Notes under the pieces: generated by a model
What the model was told of the DNA's origin: nothing
Database searches by the model: none
Seen by the model: the letters and a program-made list of their open reading frames with translations, nothing else
Assembly (NCBI GenBank): GCA_016716475.1
Contig: JADJWG010000001.1
Span: 1,240,001 to 1,304,000 of the forward strand
Reading direction: 5' to 3'
DNA length: 64,000 nucleotides
Source: Phycisphaerales bacterium
GTDB taxonomy: Bacteria; Planctomycetota; Phycisphaerae; UBA1845; Fen-1342
In this document: piece by piece, positions 46,066 to 53,735 of the stretch
Numbering within the stretch: the stretch's first letter is position 1
How the letters are laid out: each line of letters begins with the position of its first letter
Translations under genes and position numbers: made by a program

Positions 46066-47277
46066 TCAACCTTGTTCGCCAACCGCCTCCGTATCGGTTT
46101 CGTCCGACGGCTCAGCCGGGCCGGGCACCGCCAACCCCATCTGCTCCAGCAGCGCGACCGCAAACCGGTTGTGCGGTTCCACTGCCAGAATCTTTCCGCA
46201 GATCTCTCCCAACTGTTTCCGCATCACCTCATCCTGCGACAGGTCCCGCCCGAGCAGTCGGCTGGTCAAATCCCGCAGTTGCAGGTGCGCACTCGCCAGA
46301 TTCTGCAAATACTCCACGTTGCGCGGATCATACTGGTCGCCCACCGCCGTTTCGGCCAACAGCAGCGCATCATGCTCCGTCAGCACCATGCGCAACAACG
46401 CCTGCCGCCGATATAGCGCCCCCATGCGACTCAATGCCTGCGCTGCTTCCGGCCCCGTTCCGGCCCGCAGCACTTCCATGGCCTCATTGCGGAAATTACG
46501 CTCATAGAACGAATTGTGCAGCATTTGCAGGATCACGAGTTGCTTCTGGTACGCCGCATCGATCCGCGCCAGGCGTCCCCGGTCCCACGGCGCTGCCGCC
46601 GCGATCTCCACGGCCCGTGCGATCAGCGCGTTTGAGGCGTCAAGTGCCCGGTTGACCCGCTGCACATCCACCCCGCCGACGGTCTCCGCCGCAGCGGTCA
46701 GCACTTCGACCAGAATCTCACGCCCTTCCAGTGCGTCCGCGTCAATCCGCACGGCTTCCTCGGCCGCAGTCACGGCGTCGTTCGTCCGCCGCAACGCGAG
46801 GTAAGCGCTGGCGAGCAGGCGCTTCACCTCGGCCCGCTCACGCCCGCTGGCCACGTTGTCGGCCGCTTGTAGAAAATTCAGCGCCTGCCGTGGGGAGCGC
46901 GCGGCCAGCCAGATCCGCCCCAGCCCCAGGTTCGCCCGGTAATTGCTGGGCTCCCGCTCCAGCACGCGCTGAAACGCCGTCCGCGCCTGATCAAACCGAT
47001 TGGTCGTTACAAACAAGTCGCCCGCCAGCACGTTCGCCCCGACGTGCCCCGGCTCCAGTGCCAGCGCCCGATCCACCAATTCGCTCGCCCGGCGAAAGGC
47101 CTCGCCACGCATCGTCTGGTCGGTCGCATCTTGCGCTTCCAGCCAGTATCGATTCGCCTCACGAATGATTTCGTCCGGGCTGCGCAATTCCGGCGCCACC
47201 GGCGACGGCGCCTGTGCCAGCACACCCGCGGAGATCCCGAGAAGTAACAGGCCAGCGGCCACCATTCTGCTGGGCAT
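46066..47277 (-). CDS. Exported TPR-repeat protein
   Basis: A 403-residue protein with a signal peptide 'MVAAGLLLLGISAGVLAQ' near the N-terminus. TPR helices run across about residues 40-190 ('ANVLAGDLFVTTNRFDQARTAFQRVLEREP', 'RANLGLGRIWLAARSPRQALNFLQAAD', 'LLASAYLALRRTNDAVTAAEEAVRID'), and further alpha-helical sequence runs to the end. TPR proteins are scaffolds; no enzyme motif is seen and no partner is adjacent. The ATG at 47277 has GAGGAG at about 9 nt. The gene stands alone between a terminator and cinA. Confidence 0.82.
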   Translation of the reverse strand: MPSRMVAAGLLLLGISAGVLAQAPSPVAPELRSPDEIIREANRYWLEAQDATDQTMRGEAFRRASELVDRALALEPGHVGANVLAGDLFVTTNRFDQARTAFQRVLEREPSNYRANLGLGRIWLAARSPRQALNFLQAADNVASGRERAEVKRLLASAYLALRRTNDAVTAAEEAVRIDADALEGREILVEVLTAAAETVGGVDVQRVNRALDASNALIARAVEIAAAAPWDRGRLARIDAAYQKQLVILQMLHNSFYERNFRNEAMEVLRAGTGPEAAQALSRMGALYRRQALLRMVLTEHDALLLAETAVGDQYDPRNVEYLQNLASAHLQLRDLTSRLLGRDLSQDEVMRKQLGEICGKILAVEPHNRFAVALLEQMGLAVPGPAEPSDETDTEAVGEQG

Positions 47278-47470
47278 GCGAAAGACTCCTCTCGCGCGAC
47301 CGGGACGATCGACCCGCCACGCACGTACCACCGCGGCCCCGCGGACGACTGCGTGCGGAGTGGGCCTGATAGACTATCGCCGTCCCTCATTATCGGCCAC
47401 CGCCAAGGTCGCCGTGAAGCCGCACGAAATGAGCCGGGGCCGTCACCACGAAGGCCCCCCTTAGTTCTGA

Positions 47471-48745
47471 CTAACCACCCGTGGCCGCCGGCTGCCCCAA
47501 CCCGGGGCGCAGCGCCCGCCGGAGCCGGTCCAGTGCCACCCACGCCGCCCGCTGCCGTATCGCATCCCGGGGCGCGTCCGAGCCGAACTGGTGCCGCTCC
47601 GCTACCGTCGCTTCGGGCGTATGCAGCCCTGTGTACACAAGGCCGACGGGCTTCTCTACCGAGCCCCCACCCGGTCCGGCCACCCCGGTCACCGACACCG
47701 CGTAATCGCTCTGGAGGACTCGGGCCGCACCCCTGGCAAGCGCCTCGGCCACGGTTGCACTGACCGCTCCCTCCGCCGCCAGCAAACCCTCTGGCACGCC
47801 CAGAACATCGACCTTGACGTGATTCGCGTACGCAATCACACCGCCGCGAAAGTACGCACTGCTTCCCGGCACGTCCGTCAACAAGGCCCCAATCAGCCCC
47901 CCCGTGCATGATTCCGCGACGCTCACCGTCGCGCGCCGAACCCGCAACAACTCTCCGACCGCATCCGCCAGGGTCTCCTCATTCCGGCCAAACACCGCGT
48001 CACCCAGCCGCACCCGCACCTCCGCTTCCACTGCGTCACGCAACGCTTCGGCTTCGGCGATTGTGCGCCCCGTCGCGTTGATCCGTACGCCGATGATGCC
48101 CAAAGCAGCCGTCGTGCCCACTTCCGGATTGCGCCCCCGCACCATCAGATCCTGCAACCGTGCACCGACCTCGGACTCCGGCAGCCCAGTCGTGCGCAGC
48201 GTACTGGACAGGATCACCGCGCCGGCTGCGGCGCGCTGAATCGCCGGCGCCACTTCCCGTCGGAACATAGCCCGCATCTCAAATGGTACCCCGGGCAGGC
48301 AGTACACCGCCGTCCGGCCCACCACCGCGGCCAACCCCGGCGCCGTACCGCATGTATTGGGCAGTGCCCGCGCACCCTCCGGGATCAGCGCCTGCACCGC
48401 ATTTTGCGCCGGCATCAAGCGCCCGCGGGCCGCAAAGAACGCCCGAATCTGGTCCAGACTGTCCGGATCGCTCACCAACTCCGCGCCGAGCACCCGAGCC
48501 ATCGCCGCCCGCGTCAGGTCGTCGTCCGTCGGCCCCAGGCCACCGGTGGCCACCACTACCTCCGCGCGCTCCGCTACCGTGCGCAGCGCCTGCCCCAGCG
48601 GCTCCAGTTCATCTGCAACCGTCATGTGCAGCACAGTCCGTACACCCAGCGCGGCCAGCTCGGCTGCCAACCACGCTCCATTCGTGTCTACCGTCTGCCC
48701 GAGAGTCAGCTCGGTTCCGATCGATAGGATGCACGCGGTTTGCAC
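47471..48745 (-). CDS. cinA: CinA family protein (ADP-ribose/NMN-processing)
   Basis: A 424-residue two-domain protein. Residues 1-170 form the MoaB/MogA-like COG1058 domain ('LSIGTELTLGQTVDTNGAWLAAELAALGV', 'VVATGGLGPTDDDLTRAAMA', 'LPGVPFEMRAMF'). About 255-415 form the CinA_C/PncC domain ('SVAESCTGGLIGALLTDVPGSSAYFRGGVIAYANHVKVDVLGV', 'SVTGVAGPGGGSVEKPVGLVY'). In studied bacteria the two domains act as ADP-ribose pyrophosphatase and NMN deamidase, a pyridine-nucleotide salvage function. The GTG at 48745 has AGGGAG with a 7-nt spacer. It is divergent from the YgfZ-like gene. Confidence 0.94.
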   Translation of the reverse strand: MQTACILSIGTELTLGQTVDTNGAWLAAELAALGVRTVLHMTVADELEPLGQALRTVAERAEVVVATGGLGPTDDDLTRAAMARVLGAELVSDPDSLDQIRAFFAARGRLMPAQNAVQALIPEGARALPNTCGTAPGLAAVVGRTAVYCLPGVPFEMRAMFRREVAPAIQRAAAGAVILSSTLRTTGLPESEVGARLQDLMVRGRNPEVGTTAALGIIGVRINATGRTIAEAEALRDAVEAEVRVRLGDAVFGRNEETLADAVGELLRVRRATVSVAESCTGGLIGALLTDVPGSSAYFRGGVIAYANHVKVDVLGVPEGLLAAEGAVSATVAEALARGAARVLQSDYAVSVTGVAGPGGGSVEKPVGLVYTGLHTPEATVAERHQFGSDAPRDAIRQRAAWVALDRLRRALRPGLGQPAATGG

Positions 48746-48787
48746 AGCGGTCTCCCTTGGACAGCCCCCCGCACATGACCTACCCTC

Positions 48788-48793
48788 ATTGTA
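48788..48793 (-). promoter_or_regulatory. Candidate -10 element TTACAAT for cinA
   Basis: TACAAT (preceded by T) on the minus strand is about 43 nt before the cinA GTG, in the divergent gap with the YgfZ-like gene. Confidence 0.4.
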
Positions 48794-48876
48794 ACCGGCC
48801 GCCCGGGACTGACCTCCGCTACCGTCGCGGCACTCCGGTCGATCGGACACTCAGACCACAGGATAAGTGCTCGCCG

Positions 48877-49935
48877 ATGTCTGCAATTCCACCCCTGATC
48901 GAATCGCCTTTCGCCACTGCGAGGCACTACCAGCCCCGTGGCCGCTACCCCTTCGCCGGGGTACCACTGCCGCACGACTTTGGCAATGTCGCCGCTGAGT
49001 ACCAGGCCGCACATGCGACCGCCGCGCTGTTCGATCGCAACGATCGCGGCCTGCTCCGCGTCGGCGGTCGGGACCGCGCGAAGTGGCTGCACAACCTGCT
49101 CACAAACTCCGTCGCTACGCTTGACGAGGGCGCCGGCAACTACGCCTTTGCCGTCAACGTGAAGGGACGCACGCTCTTTGACCTCCATGTGCTCTGTCTG
49201 CCCGATGTGCTCTGGCTCGATCTCGGCCGCAGTCTTGCGGTTCGTGCCCTCCAGCATCTCGATAGCTTCCACATCACCGAGGACATTGCACTGGCCGACT
49301 GCTCACACACACACACCGCACTCGCATGCCTCGGCCCGCACAGCGCCACGCTGGCCAGCGCACTCGGTGTTGCACATTTCACTGCACTTCCGTCACTAGG
49401 CCACGTCGCACTCCCGGATGGCGCCCGCCTCGTGCGGCAGGATTGTGGCCCACTACCCGGCTTCACGCTGCTGACGCCGCTCGCCACCGCACCACACTGG
49501 TGGGATCGCTTGGCGGAGAGTGGCGCAAGACCGGCCGGTGCGGCCGCATTCGACACCTTGCGCATCGAGGCGGGTCAACCCGTGTACGGCCACGACATCG
49601 ACGAGAGTGTCCTGCCACCGGAGACTGGCCTGGTCGAAGAAGGCATCAGTTACACCAAGGGCTGCTACCTGGGGTACGAAATCATGGAACGCATGCGGTC
49701 GCGCGGGGCGCTGCCGCGGCGCCTCGTGCGCCTGGTGACCCCCGTCACCCTCGCCCTGCCCCTGCCCACGCCGCTGCGACTGGGCGATACCGAAGTCGGC
49801 CGCGTAACTTCCCTCGTACCACATCCGCAGCAGCCACAATCCGTCGGTCTTGGGTATGTGAAAACCAATCTCGATCCCGCGGCGAAATTACACTGCGGCG
49901 CGCCTGCACATCCGATCCACCTGATAATCTCGTAA
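48877..49935 (+). CDS. Folate-binding YgfZ/GcvT-like protein
   Basis: A 352-residue protein of the glycine-cleavage T/YgfZ fold. The YgfZ signature K-G-C-Y-x-G appears as 'KGCYLGYEIMERM' (usual KGCYTGQE), and 'FDRNDRGLLRVGGRDRAKWLHNLLTN' is the GcvT-like N-terminus. YgfZ proteins use tetrahydrofolate to support repair or assembly of Fe-S enzymes; GcvT proper would have a different active site. The frame is open to 48283, but that part is antisense to cinA, so the ATG at 48877 is used. The tRNA gene follows 38 nt after the stop. Confidence 0.9.
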   Translation: MSAIPPLIESPFATARHYQPRGRYPFAGVPLPHDFGNVAAEYQAAHATAALFDRNDRGLLRVGGRDRAKWLHNLLTNSVATLDEGAGNYAFAVNVKGRTLFDLHVLCLPDVLWLDLGRSLAVRALQHLDSFHITEDIALADCSHTHTALACLGPHSATLASALGVAHFTALPSLGHVALPDGARLVRQDCGPLPGFTLLTPLATAPHWWDRLAESGARPAGAAAFDTLRIEAGQPVYGHDIDESVLPPETGLVEEGISYTKGCYLGYEIMERMRSRGALPRRLVRLVTPVTLALPLPTPLRLGDTEVGRVTSLVPHPQQPQSVGLGYVKTNLDPAAKLHCGAPAHPIHLIIS

Positions 49936-49951
49936 GCGCGTCGACCGAGTG

Positions 49952-49958
49952 CTACACT
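49952..49958 (+). promoter_or_regulatory. Candidate -10 element CTACACT for the tRNA
   Basis: CTACACT stands 15 nt before the first base of the tRNA, within the range expected for a stable-RNA promoter. Confidence 0.45.
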
Positions 49959-49973
49959 GCGCGGTGCCAACAC

Positions 49974-50047
49974 GGGTCAGTAGCCCAACTGGCAGAGGCA
50001 ACGGATTTAAAATCCGTCCAGTACGGGTTCGAATCCCGTCTGACCCA
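49974..50047 (+). tRNA. tRNA with UAA anticodon (Leu codon UUA) but a short, class I variable loop
   Basis: A full 74-nt cloverleaf can be drawn. The acceptor stem GGGTCAG / CTGACCC is 7 bp and perfect; the D arm is GCC...GGC with TGG in the loop; the anticodon stem ACGGA / TCCGT is 5 bp with loop TTTAAAA; the variable loop CCAGT is 5 nt; and the T arm ACGGG / CCCGT has TTCGAAT. The discriminator is A, and CCA is not encoded. The anticodon (50008-50010) is TAA, which reads UUA (Leu), but leucine tRNAs are normally class II with a long variable arm. The amino acid is therefore not certain. It is followed 248 nt later by the GTPase cluster. Confidence 0.9.
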
Positions 50048-50295
50048 TCGCCGTGCCGCGGCCAGCACTCGGACGTTGGCACAAAATCCGCGCTCCCCGT
50101 TATCGGCGATCCACACACGCCGCCCCCGGAAAACCTCACACTCCTGTCCCAAACCACCGATAAAGTTGTACGAAAAACCGCGCTCGAACACTCCTCGCCG
50201 CCAAGTTCCCCAGATTTACGACCGGCCAATTTCCCATCCCCCCACCACGTTTCGAACACTAAGCACGGAAGGATGCGCGCGGATCGATCAGAAAC

Positions 50296-50724
50296 ATGAT
50301 GAACAGCGCACCATATGAAGAACGCCTCGCCGCTTTGCAGGTCGATGACCGTCGGCTCGACGAATGTCTGGCCGAACTCGACACACGCATGTCGGCCTGG
50401 CTCGCCGCCGTCCGAGCTGCCCATGACGCTCTGATCCGCGGCACGGCCCTGCAGGTGACGCGGCCGGCCAACAGCGCCGCGCCACCCACGATGACGCCCC
50501 GCGCCGACTCTTCGCCGGCCGCGCCGCCCCTCGATGGCGAAGCCCTGCTGGCGACGCTCGACGAGGACACGGCCAACGCGATTCGCGTGAAGCGCCGCCT
50601 GACGCATGGACGCAGGAGTGTACGTGATCTGCTGGAGGAATTGCGCAGCGCCCCGGCGCCGGCTGCGGCCGAGGCCGCGCCCGCGCAGAAGAAGCCCCGC
50701 TGGTGGAGACGACGCGATGAATGA
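50296..50724 (+). CDS. Small helical protein, first gene of the GTPase/GAP1 cluster
   Basis: A 142-residue protein (ATG 50296; ATG 50299 is an equal alternative). It has an N-terminal helical stretch rich in Leu, Ala, Asp and Arg ('YEERLAALQVDDRRLDECLAELDTRMSAWLAAVRAA', amphipathic), a Pro/Ala linker, a second helical stretch 'LLATLDEDTANAIRVKRRL' and a basic tail ending R-W-W-R-R-R-D-E. No family was recognised. Its stop overlaps the next start by 8 nt (ATGAATGA), so the two are translationally coupled and probably work together, perhaps as an adaptor binding the coiled-coil protein. Confidence 0.75.
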   Translation: MMNSAPYEERLAALQVDDRRLDECLAELDTRMSAWLAAVRAAHDALIRGTALQVTRPANSAAPPTMTPRADSSPAAPPLDGEALLATLDEDTANAIRVKRRLTHGRRSVRDLLEELRSAPAPAAAEAAPAQKKPRWWRRRDE

Positions 50725-51721
50725 CGATACCCGGAAACCCGCCGCAGCGAACGCCCCGCCGTTCGACGTGACACGGTTCGAGGATCTCGGGCGGGATGTC
50801 GTCGAAACCATGCACACCCTCCGCGACTTGTTCGCGGAGCGCCTCACTACCCTGAATGCCTGTCGCGCTGCACTCGTCGAGTACCACGCAGAGCTGAACC
50901 GCGCTGAAGAGGAGCTCTCCCAACGCTCGCAGGAGCTGTGCGAACAGTACGAAAATCGTGAGGCCGACCTGACGGCCCGCGAGGAGCACTGCACCCAATC
51001 CGAGCAACTGCTCACGTCGACGCGGGAGGAACTCGCCACGGCCCAGGCCGAGGTCGACGCCGCCCGGGCGGAGATCGCCCCGCGGCTCGAGCAGCTCCAG
51101 GCCCGTGAAGCGGATGTCGCGAAGCGCGTCGCCGCCGCCGCCGAACAGGAGCACCGCGCGGCCGCCCGCGCCGTCGAAGTCGAAAAGCAGTCCGCCGCGC
51201 TGAACAAGGAGCGCGAGCGGCTTACCGCTCTCGAGCGTCGTGCCAACGAAGTAGCCGATGACGTCGCGGAACGCGAAGCCGCACTCGCTGAACGCGAAGC
51301 CGTTCTGGCCGCGCGCAGCGCGGAGGTCTCGGCGCAGGTCGCAGCATTCGACGCCCGTGCAGCCGAACTGGATGAGCGTCAGGCGGATCTCGAACAGCAG
51401 GAACAGACCCACGCCCGGCAATCCGCCGCACTCGATGAACGTGCGACGCAGCTCGCGGCCTCGGAAGACGAGTGCGCCGAGCGCGAGGGCCGGCTGGTCA
51501 CGGCCGAAGAACAGTTGACCCGGTTGCGGGCGCAGCTCGAACGTGAGTTGCAGCAGCTCGCCACCCAGAAATCAGACGTCCTCAAGACGTTCGGGCTGAT
51601 CGACGGTGAAGCGGGCGAGGGCGACGACCTGCCCCGCCCCGGCACCGGCCGGCAACGCGGCTCCCTGGAACGTTTCCAGAAGCTCTGCCGCGACGCCAAA
51701 CGAAAAGCCCTCGGTGTGTAG
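50717..51721 (+). CDS. Coiled-coil protein of the GTPase/GAP1 cluster
   Basis: A 334-residue protein with about 220 residues of near-continuous coiled coil (about residues 25-275), rich in Glu, Ala, Arg and Gln with repeats like 'EREAALAEREAVLAARSAEVSAQ'. A short C-terminal segment ('LKTFGLIDGEAGEGDDLPRP', then 'RFQKLCRDAKRKALGV') may be a binding motif. No catalytic motif is seen. Long coiled coils are common partners in GTPase-centred systems. It overlaps the upstream gene and lies 122 nt before the FGE-like gene. Start at the ATG 50717. Confidence 0.8.
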   Translation: MNDDTRKPAAANAPPFDVTRFEDLGRDVVETMHTLRDLFAERLTTLNACRAALVEYHAELNRAEEELSQRSQELCEQYENREADLTAREEHCTQSEQLLTSTREELATAQAEVDAARAEIAPRLEQLQAREADVAKRVAAAAEQEHRAAARAVEVEKQSAALNKERERLTALERRANEVADDVAEREAALAEREAVLAARSAEVSAQVAAFDARAAELDERQADLEQQEQTHARQSAALDERATQLAASEDECAEREGRLVTAEEQLTRLRAQLERELQQLATQKSDVLKTFGLIDGEAGEGDDLPRPGTGRQRGSLERFQKLCRDAKRKALGV

Positions 51722-51843
51722 CGCATGATGGAGTGACACGGATCGGCAACGGGCCGATCCCGGCCGGGCCCACGGCGTGGCCCTGTCAGATAAGAAGCGG
51801 CGCGCGTGCGCCGCGGTCCGGCGGCGCGTGAGGTAGTCTTGTC

Positions 51844-52821
51844 ATGTTGAAAGGCCTGTTCGCACGTGGCCGCGCGGCGCTCGATGCTTCCGCGCTGTTC
51901 GGACGCGCTGCGGCGGAGGTCGGCGCACTGCCCCCGGCGACGACGGATCCCGTCACCGAGGCCCTCCGCACCGAGCGCCTGGGACTGATCCTCGGCAAGC
52001 GCGCCGAGTGGGCCGACCTGCCCAATTATGAGCAGGCCTTCGCCACCGCCGTCCGTGCCGTCGATGAGCGTTTCGCCTTTGTGCCCGAGGGCACCGTCTC
52101 CCTCGCACTCACCACCTACGACGAACCCGGCCAGCCCGAAGTCGATTGCGAGACGGAGCCATTCCTCCTTGCCCGTCACACCGTCACCAATGAGGAGTTC
52201 CAGCGTTTCGTCGACTCCCGCGCCTATGAGCAGCCCGAGCTCTGGCCCGAGGAAGTCTGGCCACACCTGATCGATTTCAAGGACATCAGTGGTGCGCACG
52301 GTCCCCGCTACTGGAGCCAGGGCCGCCACGACCGTCGTCTCGCTCGTCACCCGGTGGTTGGCATCTGTTACTACGAAGCCGCCGCTTACGCCCAGTGGGC
52401 CGGCTTCCGGCTCCCCAGCGAGGCCCAGTGGCAGATGGCTGCCAGTTGGCGCATCCGCAGCGCCGCTCACACTTACCGCCGCTACCCCTGGGGCGACGGT
52501 ATGGAGTTCGATCGCTGCAACATCTGGCTTTCCGGCCACGGACAAACTCTGCCCGTCGATGCCTGCCCGCGCGGAGCCGCCCCCAACGGCGCGTTGCAAC
52601 TGGTCGGCAACGTCTGGGAGTGGACGCACTCGGATTTCCACGCGGCGGATCGTGAGGGGCGCATGGTCTTCGGCAACAGCGTGATGAAAAGCATCCGCGG
52701 GGGTGCGTTCGATACCTACTTCGCCTGGCAGGCCACCGCCGCGTTTCGCACCGGGCTCGAATCTCTCGCCCGCGTGCACAATGTCGGCTTCCGGTGTGCC
52801 ATGAAGCTGCTGGCCCACTAG
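51844..52821 (+). CDS. FGE/sulfatase-modifying-factor-like protein lacking the catalytic cysteines
   Basis: A 325-residue protein. After about 70 helical residues it shows the SUMF1/FGE-like fold: 'FLLARHTVTNEEFQRFVDS', 'PVVGICYYEAAAYAQWAGFRLPSEAQWQMAA', 'YPWGDG', 'GALQLVGNVWEWTHSDFH' and 'SIRGGAFDTYF', ending 'VGFRCAMKLL'. In true formylglycine-generating enzymes an R-C-A-A-R-type active Cys pair lies after the GG[AS] strand. Here that segment reads 'WQATAAFRTG' with no Cys, so it is probably a non-catalytic ligand- or protein-binding version. No sulfatase is nearby. Such modules recur in predicted NTPase conflict systems. It sits between the coiled-coil gene and the GTPase. Confidence 0.87.
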   Translation: MLKGLFARGRAALDASALFGRAAAEVGALPPATTDPVTEALRTERLGLILGKRAEWADLPNYEQAFATAVRAVDERFAFVPEGTVSLALTTYDEPGQPEVDCETEPFLLARHTVTNEEFQRFVDSRAYEQPELWPEEVWPHLIDFKDISGAHGPRYWSQGRHDRRLARHPVVGICYYEAAAYAQWAGFRLPSEAQWQMAASWRIRSAAHTYRRYPWGDGMEFDRCNIWLSGHGQTLPVDACPRGAAPNGALQLVGNVWEWTHSDFHAADREGRMVFGNSVMKSIRGGAFDTYFAWQATAAFRTGLESLARVHNVGFRCAMKLLAH

Positions 52822-52859
52822 GGTGCGCAGCGATCCGCATTGGTGTGTGAGGACTGATT

Positions 52860-53735
52860 GTGGCGACCGAACTCCTCGAAGCCGCGGCTCTGACGTGTCT
52901 GATCTGTGACACGCCCAACCGTACCGGCGCGTCCATCTGTGAATCGTGCTCAGCCCCCTTGTCGCTGGTGCTGGCCGCCACCGATCGCGAACCGCGCATC
53001 GTCAGCGTCATCGGTGACAGCAATGTCGGAAAGACCGTCTTTCTCGGCTTTCTGCTCGACATGCTCGCCCAGCGCGCCAACAACTTCGAGGCCATCCCCA
53101 AGGGCGCCTACTCGCTCGACCTGCCGCAAACCGTCATCAGCCACATGGCCTACCGCATGTTTCCGCCCAAGACGCCGATGGAGTCCCACCACTGGAACTG
53201 GGCCTATTACCAGGTCACCAAGCGCAGCAAGCACCCGAAGTGGGTCGATCTCGTCATGCCTGACATGGCCGGCGAGGCCATCGCCGCCGAGCTCGCTTCA
53301 CCGTCGACCTTCCGTGTGATTGAGCGCTTGATCCACCGCTCGGCCGGGCTCCTGCTGCTGGTCGACGCAGCCCTGGCTGGCAACGGCTCGACCCAGCCCG
53401 ATTTCTTCGCACTGAAGATGCTCAGCTACATCGACGCGATGTTTTCCAGCAAACGGCGCCAGAAGATCGACATGCCGATTGCCGTCGTCCTGACCAAGGC
53501 CGACTACTTTCCCGAGGCGTTCGACAACCCCGAGCGGTTCATCGGCGCCAATCTCAGCCGCTTCGCACACATGTGCGCCAGCCGCTGCAACAACCTGGCA
53601 TTCTTTGCGAGCAGTGTCGTGGGCGCGCTCGGATACGCGACCAGCGAGAACGAAGACACCGCCACCCCAATCCCCCTGCACACGTCGCTTCGCGGCGTGA
53701 TGGAGCCATTCGAATGGATGGTTGCACAGTTGTAG
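52860..53735 (+). CDS. Zinc-ribbon P-loop (TRAFAC-like) GTPase of the GAP1 cluster
   Basis: A 291-residue protein from the GTG at 52860 (GAGGA at 8 nt). Residues 13-30 form a C-x2-C...C-x2-C zinc ribbon (C13, C16, C27, C30). The P-loop G-D-S-N-V-G-K-T is at 52-59. 'VMPDMAGE' gives a D-x-x-G switch II, and 'VVLTKADYF' is the T-K-x-D base-specificity motif, pointing to GTP. The C-terminal part ('CASRCNNLAFFASSVVGALGY') carries a G5-like Ser/Ala loop. No membrane helix is present. It overlaps the following gene, which looks like its GAP1-type partner. Target and effect are unknown; a switch in a predicted conflict or signalling system is inferred. Confidence 0.86.
   Translation: MATELLEAAALTCLICDTPNRTGASICESCSAPLSLVLAATDREPRIVSVIGDSNVGKTVFLGFLLDMLAQRANNFEAIPKGAYSLDLPQTVISHMAYRMFPPKTPMESHHWNWAYYQVTKRSKHPKWVDLVMPDMAGEAIAAELASPSTFRVIERLIHRSAGLLLLVDAALAGNGSTQPDFFALKMLSYIDAMFSSKRRQKIDMPIAVVLTKADYFPEAFDNPERFIGANLSRFAHMCASRCNNLAFFASSVVGALGYATSENEDTATPIPLHTSLRGVMEPFEWMVAQL

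Noticed and set aside
49974..50295. tRNA as attachment site of an integrated element carrying the GTPase cluster
   Set aside because: No integrase and no direct repeat of the tRNA 3' end was noticed downstream. The codon usage of the cluster resembles that of its neighbours.
50299..50724. Small helical protein as a toxin-antitoxin partner of the coiled-coil protein
   Set aside because: Overlapping small genes invite this idea, but neither protein shows a toxin fold or a DNA-binding antitoxin motif.
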